Shown here in pieces: positions 34,939-44,730 of a stretch of DNA of 64,000 nt. Within the stretch, counting starts at the first letter, position 1. Every line of letters starts with the position of its first letter. The notes under the pieces are model-generated. The model saw nothing but the letters and a program-made list of their open reading frames with translations. It was not told where the DNA came from and searched no databases. This stretch comes from Alkalicoccus daliensis (GTDB taxonomy: Bacteria > Bacillota > Bacilli > Bacillales > Salisediminibacteriaceae), in NCBI RefSeq assembly GCF_900103955.1, contig NZ_FNIL01000011.1, positions 1 through 64,000 on the forward strand. Reading direction: 5' to 3'. The position numbers were made by a program, and so were the translations under genes.

Positions 34939-36315
34939 TTATTTTTGCATTTCGTCATTGTAGCCGAACATCCAAGTAAGAAGGAATGCAGTTCCAGCTG
35001 CAATAACATTTGTAAGTGCGTATAATAAAGCACCTGTAACAGTATCAAGATATAACAGGAACCCTGGAATAACAGTAATAGCCATTCCTGTTGCCTGGAG
35101 GTTGAAAAGTGCTGCAAAGAATCCACCTGCTGCTCCCCCGATAAGCCCCATTACAAACGGCTTTCCGTAACGAAGGTTTACACCAAAGATGGCCGGCTCT
35201 GTAATACCGAGAAAAGCAGACAGCGAGGAAGGAAGCGCGATTGCTTTTAATTTTTTCGCTTTCGTCTTCAGTCCGACTGCCAGTGCTGCACCACCCTGTG
35301 CTGCAATCCCTGCTGTAATCAGCGCATTAAATGGATTTAATCCATTATCAGCCAGCAGCTGGATTTCAAACAGATTGAAAATGTGGTGTACCCCTGTAAT
35401 AACGATCACCTGGTGAAGGCCGCCAATGATTAAGCCGCTGATACCAAATGGAAGCTCAAGTACTACTGTAGCTCCAGCCATAATTGCCGCTTCTACAGCA
35501 GAAAAGATTGGTCCAAGTACAAACAATGCAGCTGTGATCATAATCAAAAGCGTTAAGAACGGTGTTAAGATAAGGTCCAGTGCTTCCGGAATACGAGCGC
35601 GAAGCCATTTTTCCAGCTTTGCACCGACAAATCCGGCAATAAATGCTGGCAGTACAGAGCCCTGATAGCCAATGACCGGAATAAATCCAAAGAAAAGCAG
35701 CGGATCTACGTCTCCCGAACCTACATCATAAGCATTCGGAAGCGCCGGATTTACAAGCATCAGGCCGAGTACAATACCAATAACCGGACTTCCTCCGAAT
35801 ACCCGGAAGGCGGACCAGGCGATTAACGCCGGCAAGAATGCAAAGGCGGTGTCAGTCAGTACCTGTGTGTAAAGAAGGAAGTTATCTGGAAGTGCGTCCG
35901 GATATACGTTGGTAATTAATCCTCGCAGTCCCATAAATAAACCCGTTGCTACAAGAACAGGAATGATCGGAACAAAAATGTCTCCAAAAGTACGAAGCAA
36001 TCTTTGTATAGCATTTCCCTGCTTGCTCGTTTCTTCTTTCTGCTCCGATTTTGAGGATTCGGAAACTCCCAGTTCTACAATTTCATGATGAATTTTGTTG
36101 ACTGTTCCTGTACCAAGTATTACCTGGAACTGTCCGGAATTATAAAAAGCTCCTTTCACCTTATCTATCTCTTCGACCCTCTCCTGGTCAATTTTCTCTT
36201 TGTCTCTTACCATCAAACGCAGTCTTGTTGCACAGTGCGCAGCTGATAAAATGTTGTCTTCTCCGCCGACGGCTTCAATCAGCTCCTCGGCTATTCTGCG
36301 GTTTTCTTCTGCCAT
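34939..36315 (-). CDS. PTS EIIBC permease of the sucrose/glucoside family
   Basis: 458 residues. EIIB domain at 1-85 with the phosphorylated Cys28 in SAAHCATRLRL, then an EIIC domain of about ten helices with the GITEPAIFGVNLRYGKP motif. The sequence type is that of SacP/ScrA sucrose or trehalose permeases. There is no EIIA domain and no phospho-sugar hydrolase beside it, so the sugar is uncertain. Start 36315 keeps the EIIB domain intact; the extra 18 codons from 36369 run into the operator region. Confidence 0.88.
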   Translation of the reverse strand: MAEENRRIAEELIEAVGGEDNILSAAHCATRLRLMVRDKEKIDQERVEEIDKVKGAFYNSGQFQVILGTGTVNKIHHEIVELGVSESSKSEQKEETSKQGNAIQRLLRTFGDIFVPIIPVLVATGLFMGLRGLITNVYPDALPDNFLLYTQVLTDTAFAFLPALIAWSAFRVFGGSPVIGIVLGLMLVNPALPNAYDVGSGDVDPLLFFGFIPVIGYQGSVLPAFIAGFVGAKLEKWLRARIPEALDLILTPFLTLLIMITAALFVLGPIFSAVEAAIMAGATVVLELPFGISGLIIGGLHQVIVITGVHHIFNLFEIQLLADNGLNPFNALITAGIAAQGGAALAVGLKTKAKKLKAIALPSSLSAFLGITEPAIFGVNLRYGKPFVMGLIGGAAGGFFAALFNLQATGMAITVIPGFLLYLDTVTGALLYALTNVIAAGTAFLLTWMFGYNDEMQK

Positions 36316-36383
36316 GCTGCCTGCCCCTTTCTTTAATAAAAAATTAACTAACCACCATATAAAATTCAAAAATGGAAGGAATG

Positions 36384-36397
36384 TGTAATCGATTCCA
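36384..36397. promoter_or_regulatory. LacI-family operator 1
   Basis: TGTAATCGATTCCA (minus strand TGGAATCGATTACA), centred on the palindrome AATCGATT. A second copy lies 44 nt to the right; both are between the LacI-type gene and the PTS gene. Confidence 0.65.
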
Positions 36398-36414
36398 CTT
36401 TACGGTAATAAAAA

Positions 36415-36441
36415 TGAAAGCGATTTATGAAATCGATTCCA
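36415..36441. promoter_or_regulatory. LacI-family operator 2 and possible cre
   Basis: TGAAATCGATTCCA (36428-36441) repeats operator 1. It abuts TGAAAGCGATTTAT (36415-36428), which matches the catabolite-responsive element at 12 of 14 positions. Together they suggest substrate induction plus CcpA control of the PTS gene. Confidence 0.55.
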
Positions 36442-36445
36442 TTTA

Positions 36446-37438
36446 TTATATTAAACTATCTCGTTCTAAAAGTCCATAGTTCATTACTGATTTTTTTACA
36501 CTCTTTTTACCTGATTCTAATTGCTCTAATAGCAGCCTTGCTGACTCCCTTCCTGCCTCTTCATATTGATAATCAATCGTTGTAAGCGGCGGTGTGACGT
36601 ACCTGGAAATTTCCGAAGCGCCAATCCCGGCTATTCCAATTTCCTCCGGTACCCGGAGTCCCCGCTTCCGGATAGTCTGCATCGCCCCTACTGCCAGCCG
36701 GTCTGTCACTGCAAAGACAGCTTCCGGCCTGGTACTGCATACCTGCAGCATTGCCTCCATCGAAGCTTCCCCGGACTGAATGTTAAAGTCAGCCTGCTGC
36801 ATCCAGCCTTCCTGAATTTCAATATTTTCTTCGTTCATTACATCGAGATATGCTTGTTTTCGAAACTGTCCTACTGCCTGATCCGTTTCTTCCACTCCAA
36901 TAAAGCCGATCCTGCGGTAGCCTTTGGAAATCATTTTCTTCATTATTGTTTTTGCTGCATTGAAATCGTCATATATAACTGAAGAAACTTCCGGCAGATC
37001 CTGTCCTACCGCAATCAGTGGCACACGCAGTTCCCGGATCGTCTGCATCAGCGTTTCTTCCCGGTTCGTTGCGGCTAAAATAATGCCATCTACTCTTCTG
37101 CTTTCCAACAGCTTCAGCTGCGCAATTTCTTTTTCTTTATTTAAACTGGAATTCGCAAGCAGAATCTGGTACCCGGATGCACTTAAAATTTCATCTATTC
37201 CTTCCACAATCCGGCCCAGCGTTTCTGTGCTGATTTTTGGAAGTACCACCCCGATAACTTTTGTTCTTTGGAGCCGCAGAGATTTAGCCTGCTCACTTGG
37301 AACGTACCCGGTTTCTTCAATTACTTTCGTTATTTTTTTCCGCGCTTTTTCACTAACATATCCTGACTGATTTAAAGCACGTGATACAGTCGTACGCGAA
37401 ACTCCTGCAAGCCTGGCGATTTCATTGATATTTACCAT
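36446..37438 (-). CDS. LacI family repressor of the PTS gene
   Basis: 330 residues. LacI helix-turn-helix NINEIARLAGVSRTTVSRALN at 3-23 with the hinge KKITKVIEETGYVPSEQAKSL, then a periplasmic-binding-protein-like effector domain. Start ATG 37438 has AGGGGAGGTGA upstream. It precedes the PTS gene with two operators between them, so it probably represses that gene and is co-transcribed with or adjacent to it. Sugar effector unknown (sucrose-type by association). Confidence 0.9.
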   Translation of the reverse strand: MVNINEIARLAGVSRTTVSRALNQSGYVSEKARKKITKVIEETGYVPSEQAKSLRLQRTKVIGVVLPKISTETLGRIVEGIDEILSASGYQILLANSSLNKEKEIAQLKLLESRRVDGIILAATNREETLMQTIRELRVPLIAVGQDLPEVSSVIYDDFNAAKTIMKKMISKGYRRIGFIGVEETDQAVGQFRKQAYLDVMNEENIEIQEGWMQQADFNIQSGEASMEAMLQVCSTRPEAVFAVTDRLAVGAMQTIRKRGLRVPEEIGIAGIGASEISRYVTPPLTTIDYQYEEAGRESARLLLEQLESGKKSVKKSVMNYGLLERDSLI

Positions 37439-37615
37439 TATTTCACCTCCCCTAAAATATCCTACCACTAAAATAATTTGAAATCTAATGAATTGAAACC
37501 TGATGTTCTGCAGGTAAACTTTCCAAAAAACATCCCTTTTATAACCGCCTCTTTACTCACGGAAGGAAGGTTTTCTGCGGGTACTGTCTCCGTGGATCCA
37601 CCCTGCCGGAAGCAT

Positions 37616-37643
37616 GAAAAAGACCACCCCTGAAGGTGGTCTC
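37616..37643 (-). terminator. Terminator of the cold-shock gene
   Basis: Minus-strand GACCACC/GGTGGTC stem with a 5-nt loop and TTTTT, 15 nt after the stop. Confidence 0.85.
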
Positions 37644-37657
37644 CTGTTATGAGTGTA

Positions 37658-37858
37658 TTAAACTGCAGTAACGTTGCTTGCCTGCGGCCCACGGCTTCCT
37701 TCAGTAATTTCGAATTCAACTTCCTGGCCTTCTTCCAGCGTTTTGTAACCTTCTGCCTGAATAGCAGAGAAGTGTACAAATACATCGTCTCCATCTTCAC
37801 GCTCAATAAATCCAAATCCTTTTTCTGCGTTAAACCATTTTACTTTTCCTTTTTCCAT
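37658..37858 (-). CDS. Cold-shock protein, CspA/CspB family
   Basis: 66 residues, one OB-fold cold-shock domain. RNP1 KGFGFIE near 13-19 and RNP2 VFVHFSAI near 26-33 are intact. Binds single-stranded RNA and DNA and melts RNA structure. GGAGG ten bases upstream. Which paralogue (B, C or D) it corresponds to cannot be told. Confidence 0.96.
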   Translation of the reverse strand: MEKGKVKWFNAEKGFGFIEREDGDDVFVHFSAIQAEGYKTLEEGQEVEFEITEGSRGPQASNVTAV

Positions 37859-38052
37859 TCTTCATCGGCCTCCTAAATAAAATTCTTTGAATCGTTTGAA
37901 TCATTTCCTGCCTTTTCTTTGAAAGAGGCCTTAAAATGTTTCTCAATTCAAATAAACTACATGGAAATAATACCATTATTCCCAATTCAAATCAATGCTG
38001 TAATTTAAAAAATCTGAAAATTGACAGCGCTTTATACATTGTCATGAAAGAC

Positions 38053-38490
38053 TTATCTCTCACTTTGCACTTCTACTTTCTGCTGAAGTTCATGTCTGTA
38101 TTTTTCCAATTCGTTTTCTGCCGTTACAATATGATATTCTGCTTCAGCTTTTATCGTATATATTCCCGGCTCCACATCCAATTCTACAGTGTAGCCTGTC
38201 CGCTCATCATCTTCTTCCATTGTCGTCTGCTGGTCCACATCAACATCTTCTTCTTCTCCTTCAAACAGGAGCTCATCTTCCTCCCGAATTTCTACAATCC
38301 TCGCTATACTATGGCCAAATTGAAAAACCGCTTCCTCTTCCCCTTCATATGTAACGACGGGTGATACGTACAAAGTGCCGCCGCTGTACTCAGGCGCTAA
38401 GGATAGGGTTACTTCTTCATGGGCCCCTGCTTCATTGCACCCCTGCAGCGTGATCACGGAAGCAGCTATTAATTTGAACAACATCTTCAT
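38053..38490 (-). CDS. Small lipoprotein of unknown function
   Basis: 145 residues. N-terminal basic-hydrophobic signal with lipobox TLQGC (Cys18), then an acidic beta-rich domain containing a Glu/Asp-rich insert (about 90-113). Good ribosome site GGGGGAGAT. It vaguely resembles BsuPI-type proteinase-inhibitor folds, but I do not recognise a family. No operon partner. Confidence 0.7.
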   Translation of the reverse strand: MKMLFKLIAASVITLQGCNEAGAHEEVTLSLAPEYSGGTLYVSPVVTYEGEEEAVFQFGHSIARIVEIREEDELLFEGEEEDVDVDQQTTMEEDDERTGYTVELDVEPGIYTIKAEAEYHIVTAENELEKYRHELQQKVEVQSER

Positions 38491-38577
38491 GCCTATCTCC
38501 CCCTGTCTCTTCCTTATTTTACGAAAATATCGGAAGTTCGTAAACAGGCGAATTGGTAATTTCAGGAGAAAATATAT

Positions 38578-39396
38578 TTATACAACAAATGGTTTTGCGT
38601 TTTTCAAAGACCTCAGAGGCGTATTCAGTATATAACTCTCTAAAAATTGTGCGAGTCCGTCTTCTTCGTGGTCACCTGCAATAAAATCGGCTGCTTTTTT
38701 CAGCGGAGTAATGGCATTGCCCATAGCCACACCCATCCCGCAGTTACGGATCATTTCCAGATCATTTGGTCCATCTCCGAATGCTGCAGTTTCCTGTCTG
38801 GAGACTCCATATTGATGCAGCAGATATTCGATAGCAGACCATTTAGATACTTCTTTTCGTACAAGTTCAAATCCATCATCCCACCTGATGAAGTTACAGT
38901 TCTTTTCGTATATTCCTTTCGGCAGCTCAATTCTTTCATGTGATCTGATACTGTATTTTAAAATATTTTCCGGTTCCACCGTCTCAAGATCCCCAATATA
39001 ATGCGGCTTTCTTTTCGCTTCTGCAGTCCAGCCCTCAGTAATTTCGTCCTCTTTTGCACAATAAAGGGAATCTGCGGTGTGGATCATCATGTTTCTTGGC
39101 TTTTTATTCACAAGTGCTGCGTGAAGTTCTTTGCTTGGAGGGATGGTCCGCAGCTGCAGCGGATCTAAAGAAAACCAGTCGTATACACCTGCCCCGTTCA
39201 AGCAGATAAGCGGTGTTTTTAATCCGAGTCTTCTGTGATAGGGAAGTGTAATATCCAGGTGTCTTCCTGTAGCAAGAAATACATGCACCCCACGGTTCGC
39301 AATCTCCCTGATTACTGCAAGCGTAAGTGGAGAAATTTCGTTATTTTTTTGTAACAGTGTGCCATCCATATCAATAAATACCGCTTTTATTTTCAT
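38578..39396 (-). CDS. HAD superfamily (Cof-type) sugar-phosphatase-like hydrolase
   Basis: 272 residues. HAD motif I FIDMDGTL at 8-15, motif II ATGRH near 41, motif III/IV FGDGPNDLEM near 212, with a C2 cap domain between. Cof/YkrA-type proteins dephosphorylate sugar phosphates or cofactors such as FMN; substrate unknown. ATG 39396 has GAGGAG seven bases upstream; the TTG two codons earlier is less likely. Confidence 0.88.
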   Translation of the reverse strand: MKIKAVFIDMDGTLLQKNNEISPLTLAVIREIANRGVHVFLATGRHLDITLPYHRRLGLKTPLICLNGAGVYDWFSLDPLQLRTIPPSKELHAALVNKKPRNMMIHTADSLYCAKEDEITEGWTAEAKRKPHYIGDLETVEPENILKYSIRSHERIELPKGIYEKNCNFIRWDDGFELVRKEVSKWSAIEYLLHQYGVSRQETAAFGDGPNDLEMIRNCGMGVAMGNAITPLKKAADFIAGDHEEDGLAQFLESYILNTPLRSLKNAKPFVV

Positions 39397-39584
39397 ATTC
39401 AAACTCCTCTAAGTCCGGCTTGCTCTCAACGTAACATTTCAACATGAAGACAGTATAAAGAGAGTGTAAGTTTTTTATTTTCTTCATTAATATTATGTAA
39501 ACAATTTTATGTGAATAAAAGAATTATGCAGTTAAATACAGTAAATAGAAGAAAACAGCTAATGACGCACGCTTACATTCCATT

Positions 39585-39612
39585 TTGTTTTTTGATCGGC
39601 AGCTGTTATAAT
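39585..39612 (+). promoter_or_regulatory. Predicted sigma-A promoter of sulP-usp
   Basis: TTGTTT (39585-39590), 16-nt spacer, perfect TATAAT (39607-39612), about 75 nt before the SulP start. The leader contains a GAGTTCTTC/GAAGAGCTC stem near 39633-39653. Confidence 0.5.
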
Positions 39613-39684
39613 CCGTGTGTTCACTACGGACCGAGTTCTTCGAGGAAGAGCTCAAAATAAAATATATGGAAAGAGGTGCACGGC

Positions 39685-41148
39685 TTGACTACGATCGAAA
39701 AAATTAAAAATGAATGGTTCAGCAATGTGAAAGGAGATGTTCTTGCTGGGATGGTAGTAGCGCTCGCGCTGATCCCTGAGGCAATTGCCTTCTCTATTAT
39801 CGCCGGTGTTGATCCGATGGTTGGCTTGTATGCCAGCTTCAGTATTGCTGTGATAATCTCTTTTGTCGGCGGACGTCCCGGAATGATTTCCGCAGCAACT
39901 GGAGCAATGGCGCTGCTCATGATTACTCTTGTAGCAGACCATGGCTTAGAATACCTCCTTGCCGCCACGATTCTAACTGGTATCCTGCAGATCCTGTTTG
40001 GTGTGTTTAAACTTGCGAAACTGATGAAGTTTGTGCCGAGGTCTGTCATGATAGGCTTCGTGAATGCACTGGCAATTTTAATCTTCACCTCGCAGCTGCA
40101 GCATTTTGTAAATGAAACCTGGGTGATGTATGCCTTAGTAGCATTAACGCTCGTTATTATTTATATACTGCCCCGTTTTACGAAAGCTGTTCCTTCTACA
40201 CTCGTTGCTATTGTAGTAGTAACTGCGCTTGCGATTATGATGAATTTCGGAGTTCGTACAGTTGGAGATATGGGAGCACTTCCGGATACTCTTCCTGTAT
40301 TCCTGATTCCAAATATTCCTTTAAACTTTGAAACATTGGCAATTATTTTCCCTTACTCTCTTGCACTGGCAATGGTAGGGATTCTGGAATCATTGCTGAC
40401 TGCCTCTATCGTAGATGATATGACAGATACAGATAGTGATAAGAATAAAGAAAGCCGTGGACAGGGTATCGCGAACGTAGCTACCGGATTTGTCGGCGGA
40501 ATGGCAGGCTGTGCGATGATTGGGCAATCTGTCATCAACGTGAAGTCCGGCGGAACCGGCAGATTGTCCGCACTTGTAGCCGGAGTCTTCCTGATGTTTC
40601 TGATTATTGTTCTCGGAAATTGGGTCGTGCAGATTCCTATGGCCGCGCTCGCCGGGGTAATGATCATGGTTTCAATTGGAACTTTTGACTGGTCATCCGT
40701 TACGAATATCCATAAAATTCCCCGTACTGATGCCATTGTTATGGTCACTGTTGTAGGTACCGTAGTTTACACGCACGACCTCGCTATCGGAGTATTTGCC
40801 GGGGTTATCTTGAGTGCCATCTTCTTTGCCTGGAAGCTTTCTCAGGTGAAAATTGAAGAGCATTACAGTATGAAAATGAAGACGATGACGTACGAAGTGC
40901 ACGGCCAGCTGTTCTTTGCTTCTGTACAGGATTTTGTTACTCAGCTGGATTACGAACTTGATGCAAAACATGTTATCCTTGATTTATCGAATGCTCACTT
41001 GTGGGATGATTCTGCGGTAGGAGCGCTTGACAAAATTGAGCATAAATATGGGCTGCGCAATATTACTGTAGAAATTACAGGCCTGAACAAAGAAAGTTCG
41101 CAGCTTATGGAAAAAATCGGCGGTTTAAGCAAAGCTTCCGGACATTAA
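39685..41148 (+). CDS. SulP family anion transporter
   Basis: 487 residues. About twelve to fourteen membrane helices including the SulP motif [23 protein letters not shown], then a C-terminal STAS domain (about 405-480, [21 protein letters not shown]). Transports sulfate or bicarbonate; in an alkaliphile sodium-coupled bicarbonate uptake is plausible, but the sequence does not decide. TTG start at 39685 with GAGGTG; an upstream GTG lies in that site. Operon with the Usp gene 14 nt downstream. Confidence 0.92.
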   Translation: MTTIEKIKNEWFSNVKGDVLAGMVVALALIPEAIAFSIIAGVDPMVGLYASFSIAVIISFVGGRPGMISAATGAMALLMITLVADHGLEYLLAATILTGILQILFGVFKLAKLMKFVPRSVMIGFVNALAILIFTSQLQHFVNETWVMYALVALTLVIIYILPRFTKAVPSTLVAIVVVTALAIMMNFGVRTVGDMGALPDTLPVFLIPNIPLNFETLAIIFPYSLALAMVGILESLLTASIVDDMTDTDSDKNKESRGQGIANVATGFVGGMAGCAMIGQSVINVKSGGTGRLSALVAGVFLMFLIIVLGNWVVQIPMAALAGVMIMVSIGTFDWSSVTNIHKIPRTDAIVMVTVVGTVVYTHDLAIGVFAGVILSAIFFAWKLSQVKIEEHYSMKMKTMTYEVHGQLFFASVQDFVTQLDYELDAKHVILDLSNAHLWDDSAVGALDKIEHKYGLRNITVEITGLNKESSQLMEKIGGLSKASGH

Positions 41149-41162
41149 GGAGAGCTGAACAA

Positions 41163-41588
41163 ATGTTCAAGAAAATTCTTTTAGCAATTGACGGGTCCAA
41201 ACACAGTGAACGTGCTACAGAAAAAGCTATTGAACTGGCCAAGCTGCAGGATAGTGCTTCTATTGAAATGCTGTATGTAGTTGCTGGCAACAAATCGAAA
41301 TCTGATGTGCTGCATTACGGGGATTCAGATACCGCTTCTCTTAAGCGTAAACGTCTGCTTGCTGATTATAAGGAAATGATCGAAGCAGAAAATATTTCTA
41401 CGGATACTACGGTACTCCATGGAAAAGACGGAACTGCGGAAGCTATTATTGCTCATGCAAATGAGCATGATTATGACGTGCTTGTCCTCGGCAGCCGCGG
41501 ACTGAATACGATGCAGACAATGGTGCTCGGCAGTGTCAGCCACAAGGTAGTAAAGTACGTAAAAGCTCCTGTATTAATGGTCAAGTAA
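41163..41588 (+). CDS. Universal stress protein (UspA family)
   Basis: 141 residues, single Usp domain. The ATP-binding signature GSRGLNTMQTMVLGSVSHKVVKYVKAPVLMV carries the G-2x-G-9x-G(S) pattern. SulP and Usp genes are often paired, and here they share a transcript and a terminator, so Usp may modulate the transporter. Confidence 0.93.
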   Translation: MFKKILLAIDGSKHSERATEKAIELAKLQDSASIEMLYVVAGNKSKSDVLHYGDSDTASLKRKRLLADYKEMIEAENISTDTTVLHGKDGTAEAIIAHANEHDYDVLVLGSRGLNTMQTMVLGSVSHKVVKYVKAPVLMVK

Positions 41589-41593
41589 TTTAA

Positions 41594-41632
41594 AAAACAG
41601 CCTTTCTTCCATGAAGAGAGGCTGTTTTTCCT
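41594..41632 (+). terminator. Terminator of sulP-usp
   Basis: ACAGCCT/AGGCTGT stem with partial inner pairing and five T, 6 nt after the usp stop. Confidence 0.85.
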
Positions 41633-41698
41633 TATCCGGACCTGAATAGGAAGTATGCTAAACTAACGGTAAGAGCTTATGGAAAGCGGTGCTGTAGA

Positions 41699-42325
41699 AT
41701 GTTAAAAGATACGGGAGAAAGAGTGATTCCAGAATACATGAAGCCTGACAACGGCATGTGGCTTGAACATCTTGCCCGCTATTATTTTGCACTCCCCTAC
41801 GCGGCTGGGCGTGTGCTCGATATAGCCTGTGGCAGCGGGTATGGAACAAAGCTGACAGCAAAATCCCGCAAGAAACATATTACGAGCCTTGTTGGAGTCG
41901 ACCGGGATGAAGATACAGTCATATACGCAAAAGGCGCACACTACCATCCGAAAGTAGATTTCATTACGGGAGACATTTTAGACCCTTCTTTACCAGAAAA
42001 GCTCGGTACCTTTGACACCATTTTATCTTTTGAAACGATGGAGCATGTACCTGATGATCGATTGTTTCTGGCACAGCTTGTAAAAATGCTGAATCCAGGA
42101 GGTACACTTGTTCTTTCTACTCCCTTTGGGGCAGGAAGAAACCAGCCATCCGGGACTCCATTTCATTACTTCCAGCTTACAAAAGAAGAGTTCACTGCCC
42201 TGTTCCAGGAATCCCGCTACGGCTTCTCTCATGTAGAATATTATTATCAGGCGGGAGTAAGCTTTGAACGAGAGCCACGGGAAGAGGTGCACTATCCTAT
42301 CGGTATTGCAGTATGTAAAAAATAA
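41699..42325 (+). CDS. Class I SAM-dependent methyltransferase
   Basis: 208 residues, Rossmann-type methyltransferase. Motif I VLDIACGSGYGT near 40-51, acidic motif GVDRDED, motif IV region FDTILSFETMEHV. Substrate unknown. The ribosome site before the ATG is weak (GGTG at 13 nt). It stands alone between the usp terminator and a repeat-rich gap. Confidence 0.85.
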   Translation: MLKDTGERVIPEYMKPDNGMWLEHLARYYFALPYAAGRVLDIACGSGYGTKLTAKSRKKHITSLVGVDRDEDTVIYAKGAHYHPKVDFITGDILDPSLPEKLGTFDTILSFETMEHVPDDRLFLAQLVKMLNPGGTLVLSTPFGAGRNQPSGTPFHYFQLTKEEFTALFQESRYGFSHVEYYYQAGVSFEREPREEVHYPIGIAVCKK

Positions 42326-42506
42326 GGCTGCCTTGAAATAAAAGTTTTGCTAAAAAGAAGTAATCATACTGCTTCACTTTCGGAGAGACTTGCCCAAGGG
42401 CTTGTTCTCGACTAATTTTGACGGAAAGAACGTCCGCCAAAATGGATTCTCCAACTGCGCTAGTCCTTTGGGCGTCCTCTCCTTCGTTACACAGCAGTAT
42501 TAATTT
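42324..42506. repeat. Dispersed intergenic repeat, copy B
   Basis: 42324-42412 matches copy A. Here an imperfect ~40-nt inverted repeat follows: ATACTGCTTCAC..TTTCGGAGAGAC (about 42366-42390) against the complement of GTCCTCTCCTTCG..CAGCAGTATTAAT (about 42474-42504). The whole can fold into a long hairpin, as miniature elements do. Confidence 0.7.
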
Positions 42507-42783
42507 TCATACTTCATGGTGCAAAAATTTTGCATGAGTGTCTCTGTTAAGGTGTTGATATAAGAGAGGTAAGCCTGCGGCGCCTTTTTCCGCAGGCGTC
42601 TACACCACTTTGGCTTCACTTTTTATTGGTTAAAAAAAGTTTGTAATAGGAGTAAGAAAAAAGTGGAAACCAGCAAACGCCTTTTTAGAGAGAGCTGGGA
42701 AGATCCCACAGCGAGGAAGCTGAAGATCTAAGGTCATTGGAGCGAAGTTTCCTTCTATCACCAGTGAATATTAACAGAAATAA
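42507..42783. other. Repeat-like spacer before the MATE terminator
   Basis: No gene. Contains GCCTGCGG/CCGCAGGC (about 42573-42597), a REP-like hairpin, and GGAAGCTGAAGA with GCGAAGTTT further on (42716-42750), a pattern also seen at 58014-58062. Confidence 0.45.
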
Positions 42784-42824
42784 AAAGAACCTGTTCCCTT
42801 GCTGATGAAGGGAACAGGTTCTTT
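42784..42824 (-). terminator. Terminator of marR-MATE
   Basis: Perfect 17-bp stem AAAGAACCTGTTCCCTT with its complement and a 7-nt loop; minus strand continues TTTTTA. Possibly active in both directions. Confidence 0.9.
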
Positions 42825-42847
42825 GTTTTGAAATTATTTTCCCTGGC

Positions 42848-44242
42848 TTAAGTGCCTGTTCTTACTACTTCTTCCGGACGGTGGATAGTATTTCCTCCTT
42901 TGAAGAATAAGTTTCTATCTTTATACAGGAAATACAGGGACAGGGCAAATGCCAGAATATCCGCTGCCGGAAATGCAATCCAGACGCCCCAGACGCCGAT
43001 GAACTGCGGCAGAATCAGTACGAGCGGTATTAGAAACAGTACCTGCCGTGCCATCGAGAGAATTAAGGCCGGTTTTGCTTTTCCGAGTGCCTGATACAAA
43101 CCGCCGCTGATTACCTGCACACCAATTACAAAAGCAGCCGCAAATATTATCCGCATCGCATAGACACCTGCTTCAATAACTTCCGGATCTGAGGTGAACA
43201 CAGTCATCAGCCATTGCGGAATCAGCATGACAAGTAAAAACACCCCTATTGAAAACCCAGTAACTACTTTTAAGGAGAGCTTAATTGCTTCCTGCATTCT
43301 CGCAAAATCCTGTGCTCCATAGTTATATCCGACAATCGGCTGCATTCCCTGTAAAATTCCCATCATCGGCATTAAAGTAATCATTGCAATCCGCTGCACG
43401 ATTCCAAATACGCCAACGTAAAACTCACCGCCGTACTGAATCAGCATCGCGTTAATTGCTACCATCATTACACTTCCCGCTACCTGCCGGACAAATGCGG
43501 GGAGGCCGACAATAAATACTTCTTTCACTATTTTCAATTCCGGCATCATTTCGCTGAGCCGAATGAAAAGTGAACTCCTGCCGGCGAGAAAATAATAAAG
43601 CACCACGAAAGAAACACTTGCCTGGGAGATTACCGTAGCAACCGATGCTCCCTGTACTCCCATGTCCAGCCAGATAATAAAGATCGGGTCTAAAATAATA
43701 TTAAGCACCGAAGGAATAATCATCGTGACCATCGCAAAGCGGGCGTTTCCTTCAGAACGTATAATAGCGTTCGTCGTAAAAGAAAAGGTGAAGAAAATCG
43801 TAGCGAGGGTAATCGGAAATATATAATCATGTGCCAATCCTATAATATTTTCAGTCGCCCCAAAAATCGTAAGTACCGGCTCCAGCAGCGTAAAAGAAGC
43901 TGCTGCTCCGAGCAGTCCGAGAACGACTACGAGACTTATGATATTACTGAACACTCTATTTGCTTCTGCTTCCCGTTTTTCCCCAAGTCTTCTTGAAATA
44001 ACTGAGGAACCACCCATGCCAAGCGCAGCAGCGAGCGCCATCATAATAATCATCACTGGAAAAGCAATGGTTACTGCTGCTACCCCATCAATTCCTACTG
44101 CATAGGAAATAAAGATTGTATCTACAATGTTATACAGTGACATGACCAGCATTCCGATGATTGCCGGGATGGAAAGACTCTTCAGGAGCTGTGGAATCGG
44201 CTCAGTGCCCAGCCTTGTGCTTTGTTCTTTTTGCTGTACCAT
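42848..44242 (-). CDS. MATE family efflux transporter
   Basis: 464 residues, twelve membrane segments in two halves, starting PIPQLLKSLSIPAIIGMLVMSLYNIVDTIFI as in MepA-type MATE pumps; GYNYGAQD is the usual loop motif. Exports cationic drugs using an ion gradient, probably sodium here. It starts 1 nt after the MarR gene, which almost certainly controls it. Confidence 0.93.
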   Translation of the reverse strand: MVQQKEQSTRLGTEPIPQLLKSLSIPAIIGMLVMSLYNIVDTIFISYAVGIDGVAAVTIAFPVMIIMMALAAALGMGGSSVISRRLGEKREAEANRVFSNIISLVVVLGLLGAAASFTLLEPVLTIFGATENIIGLAHDYIFPITLATIFFTFSFTTNAIIRSEGNARFAMVTMIIPSVLNIILDPIFIIWLDMGVQGASVATVISQASVSFVVLYYFLAGRSSLFIRLSEMMPELKIVKEVFIVGLPAFVRQVAGSVMMVAINAMLIQYGGEFYVGVFGIVQRIAMITLMPMMGILQGMQPIVGYNYGAQDFARMQEAIKLSLKVVTGFSIGVFLLVMLIPQWLMTVFTSDPEVIEAGVYAMRIIFAAAFVIGVQVISGGLYQALGKAKPALILSMARQVLFLIPLVLILPQFIGVWGVWIAFPAADILAFALSLYFLYKDRNLFFKGGNTIHRPEEVVRTGT

Positions 44243-44243
44243 T

Positions 44244-44687
44244 TCACTGCTCCTTTCTTTGTTCCAGTTTCTGCTGCATGCTTTTTAACGTCTCTAAAAG
44301 CCACTGCTGCTGATCTTCACTGATTCCCGCAGTAAGTTCTTCTTCCATTTCACGCATTTCTTTCCATACAGCACTTTCCACTTCTCTGCCTGCCTCGGTA
44401 ATTTCGATGACTTTCCGTCTTCTGTCATTTTCACTTTCTGCTTTAATTATCAAGTTCTTCTTTAATAAAGATTCAATAAGACCATTCATCGTGGAACCCT
44501 GCACCCTTAATTTGTTCTGCAGTTCTGTCTGGGACTGCGGGCCGTCTTCTCTGAGCAGATAAAGAATTCTCACGAGCGAACGGCTCAGCCCTCTATTGGC
44601 TAAGCTGCGATTATGCTGATTGTGAATTAAATGAGCAGTCAGACTGAGCTGATATCCCACTGCTTCTTCCATTCTTTTATTATTCAT
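44244..44687 (-). CDS. MarR family regulator of the MATE gene
   Basis: 147 residues with a MarR winged helix (LRVQGSTMNGLIESLLKKNLI and the ENDRRRKVIEITEAG wing). AAGGACGA precedes the ATG. Arrangement marR-MATE resembles mepR-mepA; it is likely an autorepressor responding to the pump substrates. Confidence 0.92.
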   Translation of the reverse strand: MNNKRMEEAVGYQLSLTAHLIHNQHNRSLANRGLSRSLVRILYLLREDGPQSQTELQNKLRVQGSTMNGLIESLLKKNLIIKAESENDRRRKVIEITEAGREVESAVWKEMREMEEELTAGISEDQQQWLLETLKSMQQKLEQRKEQ

Positions 44688-44730
44688 TTTCGTCCTTCTT
44701 TCTCCGTTCTGCTGATTACTTCGCTACCTA

